Shown in pieces: positions 5,929 to 12,982 of a DNA stretch of 13,898 bases. Source of the stretch: Phycisphaerales bacterium (GTDB lineage: Bacteria; Planctomycetota; Phycisphaerae; Sedimentisphaerales; Anaerohalosphaeraceae); NCBI GenBank assembly GCA_011055475.1, contig DSDH01000689.1, positions 1-13,898 on the forward strand, in the 5' to 3' direction. Position numbers and translations under genes: made by a program. Below the pieces are notes generated by a model. It worked only from the letters and a program-made list of their open reading frames with translations, did no database searches and had not been told where the DNA came from. How positions within the stretch are numbered: position 1 is the first letter of the stretch; every line of letters begins with the position of its first letter.

Positions 5929-6930
5929 CTAGACCTCCTTGGCGTCGATCCACTTCATCATCTTGCGCAGCCGCCGTCCGACCTGTTCGAGCTGACCGTC
6001 GTGGTCGGCGTTGTACAGCGCGTTGAACTTCTTGAGCCCGGACCGGTATTCGGCGACCCACTCCTTGGCGAACGCGCCGCTGGTGATCTCCCCGAGAATC
6101 TTCTTCATCTCCGCGCGCGTCTGCTCGGTGATGATCCGCGATCCCCGCGTCAGGTCGCCGTACTCGGCGGTGTTGCTGATGCTGTAACGCATGTAGCTCA
6201 GGCCGCCCTGGTACATCAGGTCGACGATGAGCTTGACCTCGTGCATGCACTCAAAGTAGGCGATCTCCGGCTGGTAGCCGGCCTTGACGAGTGTCTCGAA
6301 GCCCGCTTTGATGAGGGCCGACAGGCCGCCGCACAGCACCACCTGCTCGCCGAACAGATCAGTCTCGGTCTCTTCCTTGTAGGTCGTCTCGATGACGCCG
6401 GCACGGGCCCCGCCGATGCCGTTGGCCCACGCCAAAGCAACGGCCTTGGCGTCACCGGTGGCGTCCTGCTCCACGGCCACCAGGCACGGCACGCCGCCGC
6501 CCTTGACGTACTCGCTGCGGACCAGGTGCCCCGGCCCCTTGGGCGCGATCATCACGACGTTCACGTCCTTCGGCGGCACGATGTACTTGAAGTGGATGTT
6601 GAACCCGTGACAGAAGCCCAGCGTCTGGCCGCCCCGGAGATTCGGCGCGATCTGGCCCTCGTAGACCGTGGCCTGAATCTCATCCGGCAGCGTCACGATG
6701 ATCAGCCTCGCGCCGTCCATCGCCGCGGCGATGTCGGTCGGCTCAAAACCGTGCTCGACGGCCAGCTTATAGTTGGCGGTGTCCGGCAGCTCGGCGACCG
6801 CGACGGTCACGCCGCTGTCGCGCAGATTCTGGCTGTGCGCGTGGCCCTGACTGCCGTAGCCGATAACCGCCACCTTCTGGCCCGCCAGCGGAGCCAGCGG
6901 GGCGTCCTCTTCATAGTACATTGTGGCCAT
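5929..6930 (-). CDS. ilvC: Ketol-acid reductoisomerase (class I)
   Basis: This enzyme isomerises and reduces acetolactate or acetohydroxybutyrate in valine/isoleucine synthesis, using Mg2+ and a nicotinamide cofactor. At 333 residues it is the short, class I form. The Rossmann motif GYGSQGHAH is at 24-32. Catalytic positions are present: H108 (GFCHGF), K131 (APKGPGH), D191 and E195 (DLFGEQ), E227 and E231 (FECMHE), and S252 (YSISNTAEYGD). The cofactor-specificity loop reads AELPDTANYK (46-55), with acidic E47 and D50 instead of the usual Arg/Ser pattern that binds the NADPH phosphate. An NADH preference is therefore possible (inference). The ATG at 6930 has AGGAGAGG nine bases upstream. It is the third gene of ilvB-ilvN-ilvC, 27 bp after ilvN. 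Confidence 0.97.
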   Translation of the reverse strand: MATMYYEEDAPLAPLAGQKVAVIGYGSQGHAHSQNLRDSGVTVAVAELPDTANYKLAVEHGFEPTDIAAAMDGARLIIVTLPDEIQATVYEGQIAPNLRGGQTLGFCHGFNIHFKYIVPPKDVNVVMIAPKGPGHLVRSEYVKGGGVPCLVAVEQDATGDAKAVALAWANGIGGARAGVIETTYKEETETDLFGEQVVLCGGLSALIKAGFETLVKAGYQPEIAYFECMHEVKLIVDLMYQGGLSYMRYSISNTAEYGDLTRGSRIITEQTRAEMKKILGEITSGAFAKEWVAEYRSGLKKFNALYNADHDGQLEQVGRRLRKMMKWIDAKEV

Positions 6931-6957
6931 GGAAGGCGACCTCTCCTTTGCTCGGTT

Positions 6958-7464
6958 CTACTCGTTCGTCTCCTTCGTCGCCCGGCCGCGGACATAGCGC
7001 GCCATCGCGACCGTGCCCGTACGGACCATGCTCTTGATGCCGTACGGCCGGCACGAGTCGATGAACGCCTCGATCTTCGACTCCGGTCCGGCGACCTCCA
7101 CCATAACGGTTTTCGGCCCGATGTCCACAACTTTCGCCATAAACATCTCGATCAGGGCCTGGATTTCGGGCCGTTTTTCCGCCGGGCAACTGACCGTGAT
7201 GAGCATCAGGTCCCGGGCCACCACGTCCTGCCCGGCGAAGTCCTGGACCTTGACGATCGTCACGATCTTGGCCAGCTGCTTGCGGACCTGCTCGACCACA
7301 CGGTCGTCGCCGATCACGACGATGGTCATACGGCTGAGGTTCGGGTCGTCGGTGCGGCCGACGGCCAATGAGTCGATATTGAACGCGCGGGCGGCGAACA
7401 TGCCGGCCACGTGGGCCAGGACGCCCGGCTTGTTGAGCACCAATGCGCTGATGATATGTTTCAC
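6958..7464 (-). CDS. ilvN: Acetolactate synthase small (regulatory) subunit
   Basis: This is the regulatory subunit that binds the large subunit and confers valine feedback inhibition. The 168-residue length is typical. An N-terminal ACT domain (about 2-75) shows the signature NKPGVLAHVAGMFAARAFNI followed by DSLAVG. A C-terminal domain (about 80-160) follows, with the DLMLITV and YGIKSMVRTGTVAMAR stretches. The start is GTG at 7464, preceded by AAGGGG about seven bases away. It sits 33 bp after the ilvB stop and 27 bp before the ilvC start. The large subunit is the adjacent gene. Which family symbol (ilvN or ilvH) applies cannot be separated from sequence alone. Confidence 0.95.
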   Translation of the reverse strand: MKHIISALVLNKPGVLAHVAGMFAARAFNIDSLAVGRTDDPNLSRMTIVVIGDDRVVEQVRKQLAKIVTIVKVQDFAGQDVVARDLMLITVSCPAEKRPEIQALIEMFMAKVVDIGPKTVMVEVAGPESKIEAFIDSCRPYGIKSMVRTGTVAMARYVRGRATKETNE

Positions 7465-7497
7465 GATCGATCCCCTTGACGAGCGTGTCGGTTGCGA

Positions 7498-9213
7498 TCA
7501 GGCCATCTCGAAAATGTCCAGGCCGTCCATCTCGTGCAGGCTCCGGCCCGCCGGCACCATCGGCCAGACGTTCTCCTCGCGGTCCACGTGGAAGTCGAAC
7601 ACACAGGGCCGCGTCTCGGCGAGCATCCGCGCGACGGCGTCGGAAACGTCGGCCTTGTCCGTCACGGTCACGCCGACCGCGCCGTACGCCTCGGCGACCT
7701 TCGCAAAGTCGGGGTTCTTCAGCGAGCTGCACGAGTACCGCCGACCGTAGAACAGCTCCTGCCACTGGCGGACCATGCCCATGTACCCGTTATTGATCAG
7801 GCAGACCTTGACGGGCAGCTCGTACTGGACGGCCGTGCACAATTCGTTCATCGTCATGTTGAAGCTGCTGTCGCCGTCGATATCGACGACCAGCTCGCCG
7901 GGCCGGGCGACCTGCGCGCCGATGGCCGCGGGCAACCCGTAGCCCATGGTGCCCAGCCCGCCCGAGCTGATGAACTGCCGCGGACGACGGAAACGATAAA
8001 ACTGCGCCGTCCACATCTGATGCTGGCCCACACCCGTCACAATCGTCGCCTGGCCGTCGGTCTGGCGCCACAGCTCTTCAATGACGTACTGCGGCTTGAT
8101 GCCCGACCCCTGCCGATCGTACTGCAAGGGATGCCGCTGCTTCCATGCGGCGATCCGCGCAAACCACTCGGCCCGCTCCCGCGGCTCCACGGCGTCGGTC
8201 AGTTCCGCCAGGATGTCCTTGGCGCTGCCGACGACGGGGATCTCCACGCGCACGTTCTTGCTGATGCTGGCCGGGTCGATGTCGATATGGATCACCCGCG
8301 CCTGGGGCGCAAACGTCTTGAGGTGACCCGTCACGCGGTCGTCGAACCGCGCCCCGACGGCGATCAGCAGATCGCATTCCTGCACCGCGAAGTTCGCGTA
8401 AGCCGTGCCGTGCATGCCGAGCATGTCCAGCGACGCCGGATCGGTCTGATCGAAGGCCCCCAGGCCCATGAGCGTCATCGTGACGGGCAGGTTGGCCTTC
8501 TTCGCCAGGGCGCGAAGCTCCGCGGCAGCCCCGGCCGTGATCACCCCGCCACCCACGTACAGCACCGGGCGCTGGGCCTCGTTGATCGCTCGCGCCGCGG
8601 CGCTGATCTGGCGGGCGTGTCCGTGCGTCCGGATACGATAACCCGGCAGGCTGACCTTGCCCGGCGGCGTCACCGGCACCTCGGCGATCTGCATGTCCAC
8701 CGGGATGTCAATGAGTACCGGACCCGGCCGACCCGTGGAGGCGATGTAAAACGCCTCGCGGATCGTCGGCGCCAGCTCCTGGGGGTCCTTGACGATCACG
8801 TTGTGCTTGGTGATCGGGCGGGTGATGCCCGTGGTGTCGGCCTCTTGGAACGCATCGTTGCCGATCAGCTCAGTCCGCACCTGGCCCGTCAGCGCCACCA
8901 GCGGCACCGAGTCCATCATCGCCGTCGCCAAGCCGGTCGTCAGGTTGGTCGCCCCAGGCCCACTGGTGGCCACGACCACGCCGACCCGCCCCGTGGCCCG
9001 CGCATAAGCGTCCGCCATGTGGCAACCGCCCTGCTCATGCCGCGGGATGATGAAGCGGATGGGCGAATCGTAAAGCTTGTCGAACAACGGCAGCACCACG
9101 CCGCCCAGATAGCCAAACATCACCTCGACGCCCTGCTCAACGAGGGTATCGACGATGACTTGGCTACCGGGTTTGCGCGCGGGCGCAGACGGGGGGGAGG
9201 GTTCCTTTGACAT
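7498..9213 (-). CDS. ilvB: Acetolactate synthase large (catalytic) subunit
   Basis: This thiamine-diphosphate enzyme makes acetolactate from two pyruvates, or acetohydroxybutyrate from pyruvate and 2-oxobutyrate. It has 571 residues, as expected. Three domains are visible: the N-terminal pyrimidine-binding domain with catalytic E60 (RHEQGG) and TSGPGATNLTTGLA (83-96); the central FAD-type domain (about 195-330); and the C-terminal ThDP/Mg2+ motif starting GDSSFNMT (447 on) and ending at NNGYMG (474-479). The conserved GYPGG reads GYLGG (34-38). The ATG at 9213 has AGGAG seven to eight bases upstream and gives the usual short tail. The frame is open 40 codons further, but that extension reads into the structured leader. 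It is the first gene of the ilvBNC operon. Confidence 0.97.
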   Translation of the reverse strand: MSKEPSPPSAPARKPGSQVIVDTLVEQGVEVMFGYLGGVVLPLFDKLYDSPIRFIIPRHEQGGCHMADAYARATGRVGVVVATSGPGATNLTTGLATAMMDSVPLVALTGQVRTELIGNDAFQEADTTGITRPITKHNVIVKDPQELAPTIREAFYIASTGRPGPVLIDIPVDMQIAEVPVTPPGKVSLPGYRIRTHGHARQISAAARAINEAQRPVLYVGGGVITAGAAAELRALAKKANLPVTMTLMGLGAFDQTDPASLDMLGMHGTAYANFAVQECDLLIAVGARFDDRVTGHLKTFAPQARVIHIDIDPASISKNVRVEIPVVGSAKDILAELTDAVEPRERAEWFARIAAWKQRHPLQYDRQGSGIKPQYVIEELWRQTDGQATIVTGVGQHQMWTAQFYRFRRPRQFISSGGLGTMGYGLPAAIGAQVARPGELVVDIDGDSSFNMTMNELCTAVQYELPVKVCLINNGYMGMVRQWQELFYGRRYSCSSLKNPDFAKVAEAYGAVGVTVTDKADVSDAVARMLAETRPCVFDFHVDREENVWPMVPAGRSLHEMDGLDIFEMA

Positions 9214-9419
9214 GTCTGTCTCTCCTGATAAACGATCCATTTCGTTATCCCGGGAGTCACGGTGTTGGGGAAAATCGGTCCGCCGTCCCACCGGTGCGAC
9301 CCCGTCGCAACCGGCCGAATCGGCCGACCCCACAACCCCGGCCGTGGTCCCGTAACCACAGTCTCACTGTGTCTCAGGCGTGCACCAGCACACCCACAGT
9401 GCCTTGCACAAAGAGCTAA
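9214..9419 (-). promoter_or_regulatory. Structured leader of ilvBNC, candidate attenuator
   Basis: The roughly 205-nt transcript before ilvB can form overlapping, mutually exclusive hairpins. CACTGTG (9401-9395) can pair with CACAGTG (9371-9365). The second of these can instead pair with ACTGTG (9362-9357) in a tight 6-bp hairpin. The tail of that strand (9359-9355) pairs with 9348-9344. Further down, a CGGCCG stem (9326-9312) overlaps a strong 10-bp stem with one bulged T (9314-9291). Only four U residues follow near 9282, so no convincing intrinsic terminator is seen. No T-box consensus was found. Control by branched-chain amino acids is inference. Short GC-rich stems also arise by chance. 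Confidence 0.35.
9374..9409 (-). CDS. Possible Val/Leu-rich leader peptide of the ilv operon
   Basis: A GTG 10 bases after the predicted transcription start opens an 11-codon frame reading VQGTVGVLVHA and ending in TGA. Four of the ten codons after the start are Val or Leu, the products of this pathway. The first pairing segment of the leader lies inside the peptide and the second begins three bases after its stop, as in ribosome-mediated attenuation. There is no Shine-Dalgarno sequence, and the frame is short enough to be chance. Confidence 0.2.
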   Translation of the reverse strand: MQGTVGVLVHA

Positions 9420-9425
9420 ACCCTA

Positions 9426-9454
9426 ATGTTATCCCATCGGCCTTTACCCGTCAA
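9426..9454 (-). promoter_or_regulatory. Promoter of ilvBNC
   Basis: On the minus strand TTGACG (9454-9449) and TAACAT (9431-9426) are separated by exactly 17 bp, a strong sigma70-like match. Transcription would start near 9419. It lies in the gap between ilvB and the upstream propeller gene. The rest of that gap (9455-9575) shows nothing beyond an A-rich tract just upstream of the -35 box (minus strand, about 9467-9476). Confidence 0.7.
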
Positions 9455-9575
9455 CCCCTTGAATCACTTTTTTTCCCCCAGTGGCCGGGCCGACGGGAGC
9501 CTGGATGGTCTGCGCCCGCCAAAACCGACGAGATCCAAGGAGAAACGCCCATCGGCCACGCTGAAAGCCCCTGCC

Positions 9576-11078
9576 TCAAGGCCGCTCAAGGCACCGCTGT
9601 GGCGGCTGAAGGCGGCATTCCAGCCAATGCGCCGCGAACTCGGCCAAGTCCTGCAAGTCCACCCAGCAGTCGCCGTTGAAGTCCATCGGAACCGGCCCGT
9701 CACAACCGGACAGGTCGAAGGCCGTCAGACAGTATTCCACGTGGTTGCTGGGCGTTTCTGCGTCTCCATTACTGACCGTCCAGTACGTGCGCACGGGAAT
9801 GTACATCTTGCCGTCGGGCGTGATGACCACCGAAGCCATCGCCCGCCTGCCCTGGTCGAAGAGGTTGGGTTCCACGTCCAACGTATCCAGCAGCGTGGCG
9901 TGGTCCCCATCGTCCCGAAGCGCAAGATACTGCCCGGAGTGATTGTTGCCCACCACCACTATCCCGTTTGGGGTGACGATCGGACAGGAGGCGCTGATCT
10001 CCCCCGTCGCCAGACTCCGCGTCGGATAGGACCATTTGAGTGACCCGTCGGTCGTCCGGACGGCGTAAAGTTTCCCATTGGCCGCCTGGCCGACCGTCTG
10101 GAAGTAGTAGGTGTCGCCATCATGACTGAGACAACCGGTCGACTGAGCCCGCTCCATCGCGTTGGGATCGCCGTCATCTTCGTGGACCTGGAGTTTGACC
10201 TCGCTCCAGAGCGGCTCGCCACGGATGTCCAGCCCGATCGCGTAGATGTCCCCCGCGAATCCCGCATTGCAGTATACGTTTCCGTTGTCCGGGTCAAGGG
10301 TGGGTGAACCATCCGAGGCCTGATAGGTCCAGACGTCCCACAGCGCGGCGCCCGTGTCGCCGTCAAAAGCCGCCACGCGACCGGATCGGCCGCACGCAAC
10401 CACCATCAGAGAACCCTGATCGTCGTACAGGGCCGGATCGCCGTAACAGATCTGAATGCCTTCTATCGACGCCCCCCACACCTCGGCGATGGCCGTGCCG
10501 TTATCGACCCCAGCGTAGCAGGTGTTGCTCCATTGGTGCAGGAAGATCCGGCCGTCCGGAGCAATGGTGGGAGAGAAAAGCGACAGATGAGCCGGAATCG
10601 TGTCGTCCCGATTGTCCCAAAACCCCCCGGCAGGACCGCTGTGCGTCGACCAGGCGATGCAGTGACCGGGCATCGCATCCGTCGTAATGTAGACCGTGGC
10701 GCCGTCGTTTGAAAACGCGGGCACCATTCTTCCTATGTTGTCTCCCCCGCCGGGCGTGGCCTGCCAGAACAGCCTTCCCGTGTGGCGATCCACACCGGTG
10801 GCCGCATTCGGCCACGTGTTCGTGCAGACGGCGATGTCGGCGCCGTCCGGACCGGCGCCGTCATAGACGATAAAGCCGCTCCCGCGAAAGTCGCCCGTGG
10901 TGGTCTGCTGCCACAGCACCCGGTCGAAGAACGAATCGTTCTGCCGGTCGGCCGGGACGGTATAGTCGGCTCGTCCGGTGTTGTACATGTCCTTCTGCTT
11001 CATCTGCCAGACGGCCCCATGGCACGCCGACCATGAAAACAAAGCGATCAAAACACCAAGAACGTGCACAGTCTTCAT
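9576..11078 (-). CDS. Secreted PQQ-like beta-propeller protein with dockerin-like tail
   Basis: This 500-residue protein starts with a signal peptide (about 1-21, hydrophobic VLGVLIALFSW, then SACHG-A). The body is a PQQ-type beta-propeller with repeated strand patterns, such as DRHTGRLFW (about 97-105), AAFDGDTGAALWDVW and YAVRTTDGSLKWSYP. Near the C-terminus PMDFNGDCWVDLQDLAEF (464-481) is one dockerin-type EF-hand calcium loop, then HWLEC and a short tail. The usual dockerin domain has two such loops; a single loop is common in planctomycete secreted proteins of this style. No PQQ-dehydrogenase active-site motif stands out, so an enzymatic role is doubtful; a binding or scaffold role at the cell surface is possible. 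The ATG at 11078 has GGAGG five bases upstream. Flanking genes run on the same strand but have their own signals. Confidence 0.8.
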   Translation of the reverse strand: MKTVHVLGVLIALFSWSACHGAVWQMKQKDMYNTGRADYTVPADRQNDSFFDRVLWQQTTTGDFRGSGFIVYDGAGPDGADIAVCTNTWPNAATGVDRHTGRLFWQATPGGGDNIGRMVPAFSNDGATVYITTDAMPGHCIAWSTHSGPAGGFWDNRDDTIPAHLSLFSPTIAPDGRIFLHQWSNTCYAGVDNGTAIAEVWGASIEGIQICYGDPALYDDQGSLMVVACGRSGRVAAFDGDTGAALWDVWTYQASDGSPTLDPDNGNVYCNAGFAGDIYAIGLDIRGEPLWSEVKLQVHEDDGDPNAMERAQSTGCLSHDGDTYYFQTVGQAANGKLYAVRTTDGSLKWSYPTRSLATGEISASCPIVTPNGIVVVGNNHSGQYLALRDDGDHATLLDTLDVEPNLFDQGRRAMASVVITPDGKMYIPVRTYWTVSNGDAETPSNHVEYCLTAFDLSGCDGPVPMDFNGDCWVDLQDLAEFAAHWLECRLQPPQRCLERP

Positions 11079-11162
11079 CCCTTCCTCCTTCCTAAGACGT
11101 CGCGGTTTCTTATCAGGGGACTCCCTGCGGCTTCATAAAGATTCCATCCATAAAGCCATATC

Positions 11163-11192
11163 ATTCTATCTGAAGAAGGCATACCATGGCAA
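11163..11192 (-). promoter_or_regulatory. Candidate promoter of the propeller gene
   Basis: TTGCCA (11192-11187) and TAGAAT (11168-11163) on the minus strand are 18 bp apart. Transcription would start near 11156, giving a leader of about 78 nt. The local sequence is AT-rich compared with the surroundings. Confidence 0.45.
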
Positions 11193-11505
11193 CGCCTTTT
11201 CCTCCACGGCACGTCCGGCGAGCGGTCGGACGGATGTCAGAATTCGGGATAGTATAGTCCGGGCATCTCGGCTCGACGAATGCGGTCGCGACACCCCGCA
11301 ACCGCCGCCCAGCCCACAGACATGAAGGCGATCCCCCTGGAAGGAGGGGAATCACCCCGTCCGGATGCCGCCCCGGTATCGCGCCGGGCACAACCGGCTC
11401 GTCGATAAGATCGGCGGCGAGAATCGGCCAAGAGCCGGCTCAGGACCCTGCCAGAAGGACACCCCCCTTCCGGCCGGCGATTGCCCTCGACCCGCCTCCG
11501 GGTGG
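11193..11505. other. Intergenic stretch without a recognisable gene
   Basis: This 313-base gap lies downstream of the outer-membrane channel gene. The open frames here have no recognisable motif or good ribosome site. Only small inverted repeats are visible, such as GGGG-AATCA-CCCC near 11345 and GAGCCGGCTC near 11430. No T-tailed terminator is evident for the efflux operon. Confidence 0.5.
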
Positions 11506-12948
11506 TCACCTTCTCGACGGGGTCTCGGGCGCCTCGGACACGTCCCCGCCGCCGCCTAAAACGGCGTACGTGTTCACCTCGTTGACCAGGGCGGCCAGTT
11601 GCAGTGAAATGAGCGCCTGTTGCGCGCCGTAGAACGAGCGCTGCGCGTCCAGGACGTTCAGGTAGCTGTCGATGCCGTGCCTGTAGCGATCGAGAGAGAG
11701 ATCATACACCGTTTGCGCAGATTTCACGACAGACGCCTGCGCCGCCACCTGGTCGGCCACGGTGCCCCGCACGGCCAGAACGTCAGCCACCTCGCGAAAC
11801 GCCGTCTGAATAGTCTTCTCATACCGCGTCAGCGCCATGTCCCGCAGGGTCTCACTGACCCGGTGCGCCGCCCATACGCGGCTGTCAAAGATCGGCATGG
11901 CAATCTGCGGTGTGAAGTTCCAGGTGCCCGTACCCGACTCGAACAGACCGGACAGCTCATCGCTGGCGGTTCCGATCGCGGTCGTCAGCCCGATGCGGGG
12001 AAAGAACGCCGCCCGCGCCGCTCCGATAAAGGCGTAGGCCCCTTTGAGGTCATGTTCGGCCGCCATGATATCCGGCCGTCCGAACAGCACCTCGGACGAC
12101 AAACCCGGCGCAACAGCTCCGGGCGGGCTGACACTCGCCAAATCCGAGGGCAGCAGATCGTCCGGGACCGTAACCCCGGCCAGAAGGTTCAACGCGTTGT
12201 GGTCCTGGGCGACCCACTGCGTATACCGCGCCACGTCGCCTCGAGCGGCGTCCACCTGGGTCTGTGCGCGGTGGAGATCGATATCGTTGGCCAGTTCAAC
12301 CTCGTACTGCCGCCGGATCAGATCGTAGACCCCCTGTTGCGCTTCCAGGGTCGACCGGGCCAGGTTAAGGTTCGCCCGATCCGCCGCCAGGGTCAGATAC
12401 ACCCGAGCCACCTCGGAGACCAGGGCGATCTGGGCGCCGCGGCGGGCCTGTTCCGTCGCCAGATACTCCTGCAACGCCTGTTCTTCCAGACTGCGGATGC
12501 GTCCGAAGAAATCGATTTCCCACGAGGCGATTCCCAGATCCACGCTGTACACCTCGGACGTTCGGGACTGGCCGGGGAACGTCAGATCGGCGGAGCTGCG
12601 CTGCCGGCTCCCCGTCCCCGTGCCATAAACGGCCGGGAACAGTTCGGCCCGTTGAACACCGTACAGATTCCTGGCCCTCTCGACGTTCAGCGCCGCAAGC
12701 CGCAGGTCCCGGTTGTGCTCGAGGGCCATCGCGATGACCTGACACAGGTTGGGATCGCTGAAGAACTGGCGCCATGTCAACTCCGCGGCGCTCGTCGCCC
12801 CTTCCAGGGACTGCTTCTCCGGGTAGGCCGGCCCCTGAGGCCAGTCCGCCGAAACCGGCGCCTCCGGCCGGGTGTACTCCGGCGCCATCATGCACCCACC
12901 CACGAAGAGGGCGGTGGCCACCCCACCCCACAACCAGTATCTCTTCAT
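11506..12948 (-). CDS. RND efflux outer-membrane channel lipoprotein (OprM/NodT family)
   Basis: This is the TolC-like outer-membrane exit duct of a tripartite efflux pump. The 480-residue length matches the OprM/NodT class. A lipoprotein signal is present: a hydrophobic stretch (5-16) and the lipobox V16-G-G-C19, followed by the family's YTRPEAPV near 25-32. Two OEP repeats follow (about 56-275 and 280-465), each with long helices and beta strands, for example LAALNVERARNLYGVQRAELFP and later FGRPDIMAAEHDLKGAYAFIGAARAAFFPRI (split across two helices). The ATG at 12948 has GAGGG about eight bases upstream. It lies 34 bp after the RND pump stop and is surely co-transcribed with it. A periplasmic adaptor gene is expected further upstream, outside the window. 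The cargo is unknown. Confidence 0.93.
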   Translation of the reverse strand: MKRYWLWGGVATALFVGGCMMAPEYTRPEAPVSADWPQGPAYPEKQSLEGATSAAELTWRQFFSDPNLCQVIAMALEHNRDLRLAALNVERARNLYGVQRAELFPAVYGTGTGSRQRSSADLTFPGQSRTSEVYSVDLGIASWEIDFFGRIRSLEEQALQEYLATEQARRGAQIALVSEVARVYLTLAADRANLNLARSTLEAQQGVYDLIRRQYEVELANDIDLHRAQTQVDAARGDVARYTQWVAQDHNALNLLAGVTVPDDLLPSDLASVSPPGAVAPGLSSEVLFGRPDIMAAEHDLKGAYAFIGAARAAFFPRIGLTTAIGTASDELSGLFESGTGTWNFTPQIAMPIFDSRVWAAHRVSETLRDMALTRYEKTIQTAFREVADVLAVRGTVADQVAAQASVVKSAQTVYDLSLDRYRHGIDSYLNVLDAQRSFYGAQQALISLQLAALVNEVNTYAVLGGGGDVSEAPETPSRR

Positions 12949-12982
12949 CTGTTAATCCCTCGGAGGATTCGCGTCCGACACA

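Noticed and set aside
5878..7371. 497-residue plus-strand open frame opposite ilvC and ilvN
   Set aside because: Both ilvC and ilvN are unmistakable on the other strand; the composition (Arg/His/Asp/Val-rich) is that of an antisense shadow.
7492..9210. 572-residue plus-strand open frame opposite ilvB
   Set aside because: Antisense shadow of the well-conserved catalytic subunit.
9214..9333. N-terminal extension of ilvB by 40 codons
   Set aside because: It lies in the structured leader, lacks similarity to the family, and the ATG at 9213 has AGGAG at proper spacing.
9214..9419. T-box riboswitch in the ilv leader
   Set aside because: The conserved T-box sequence and a specifier-loop arrangement could not be found.
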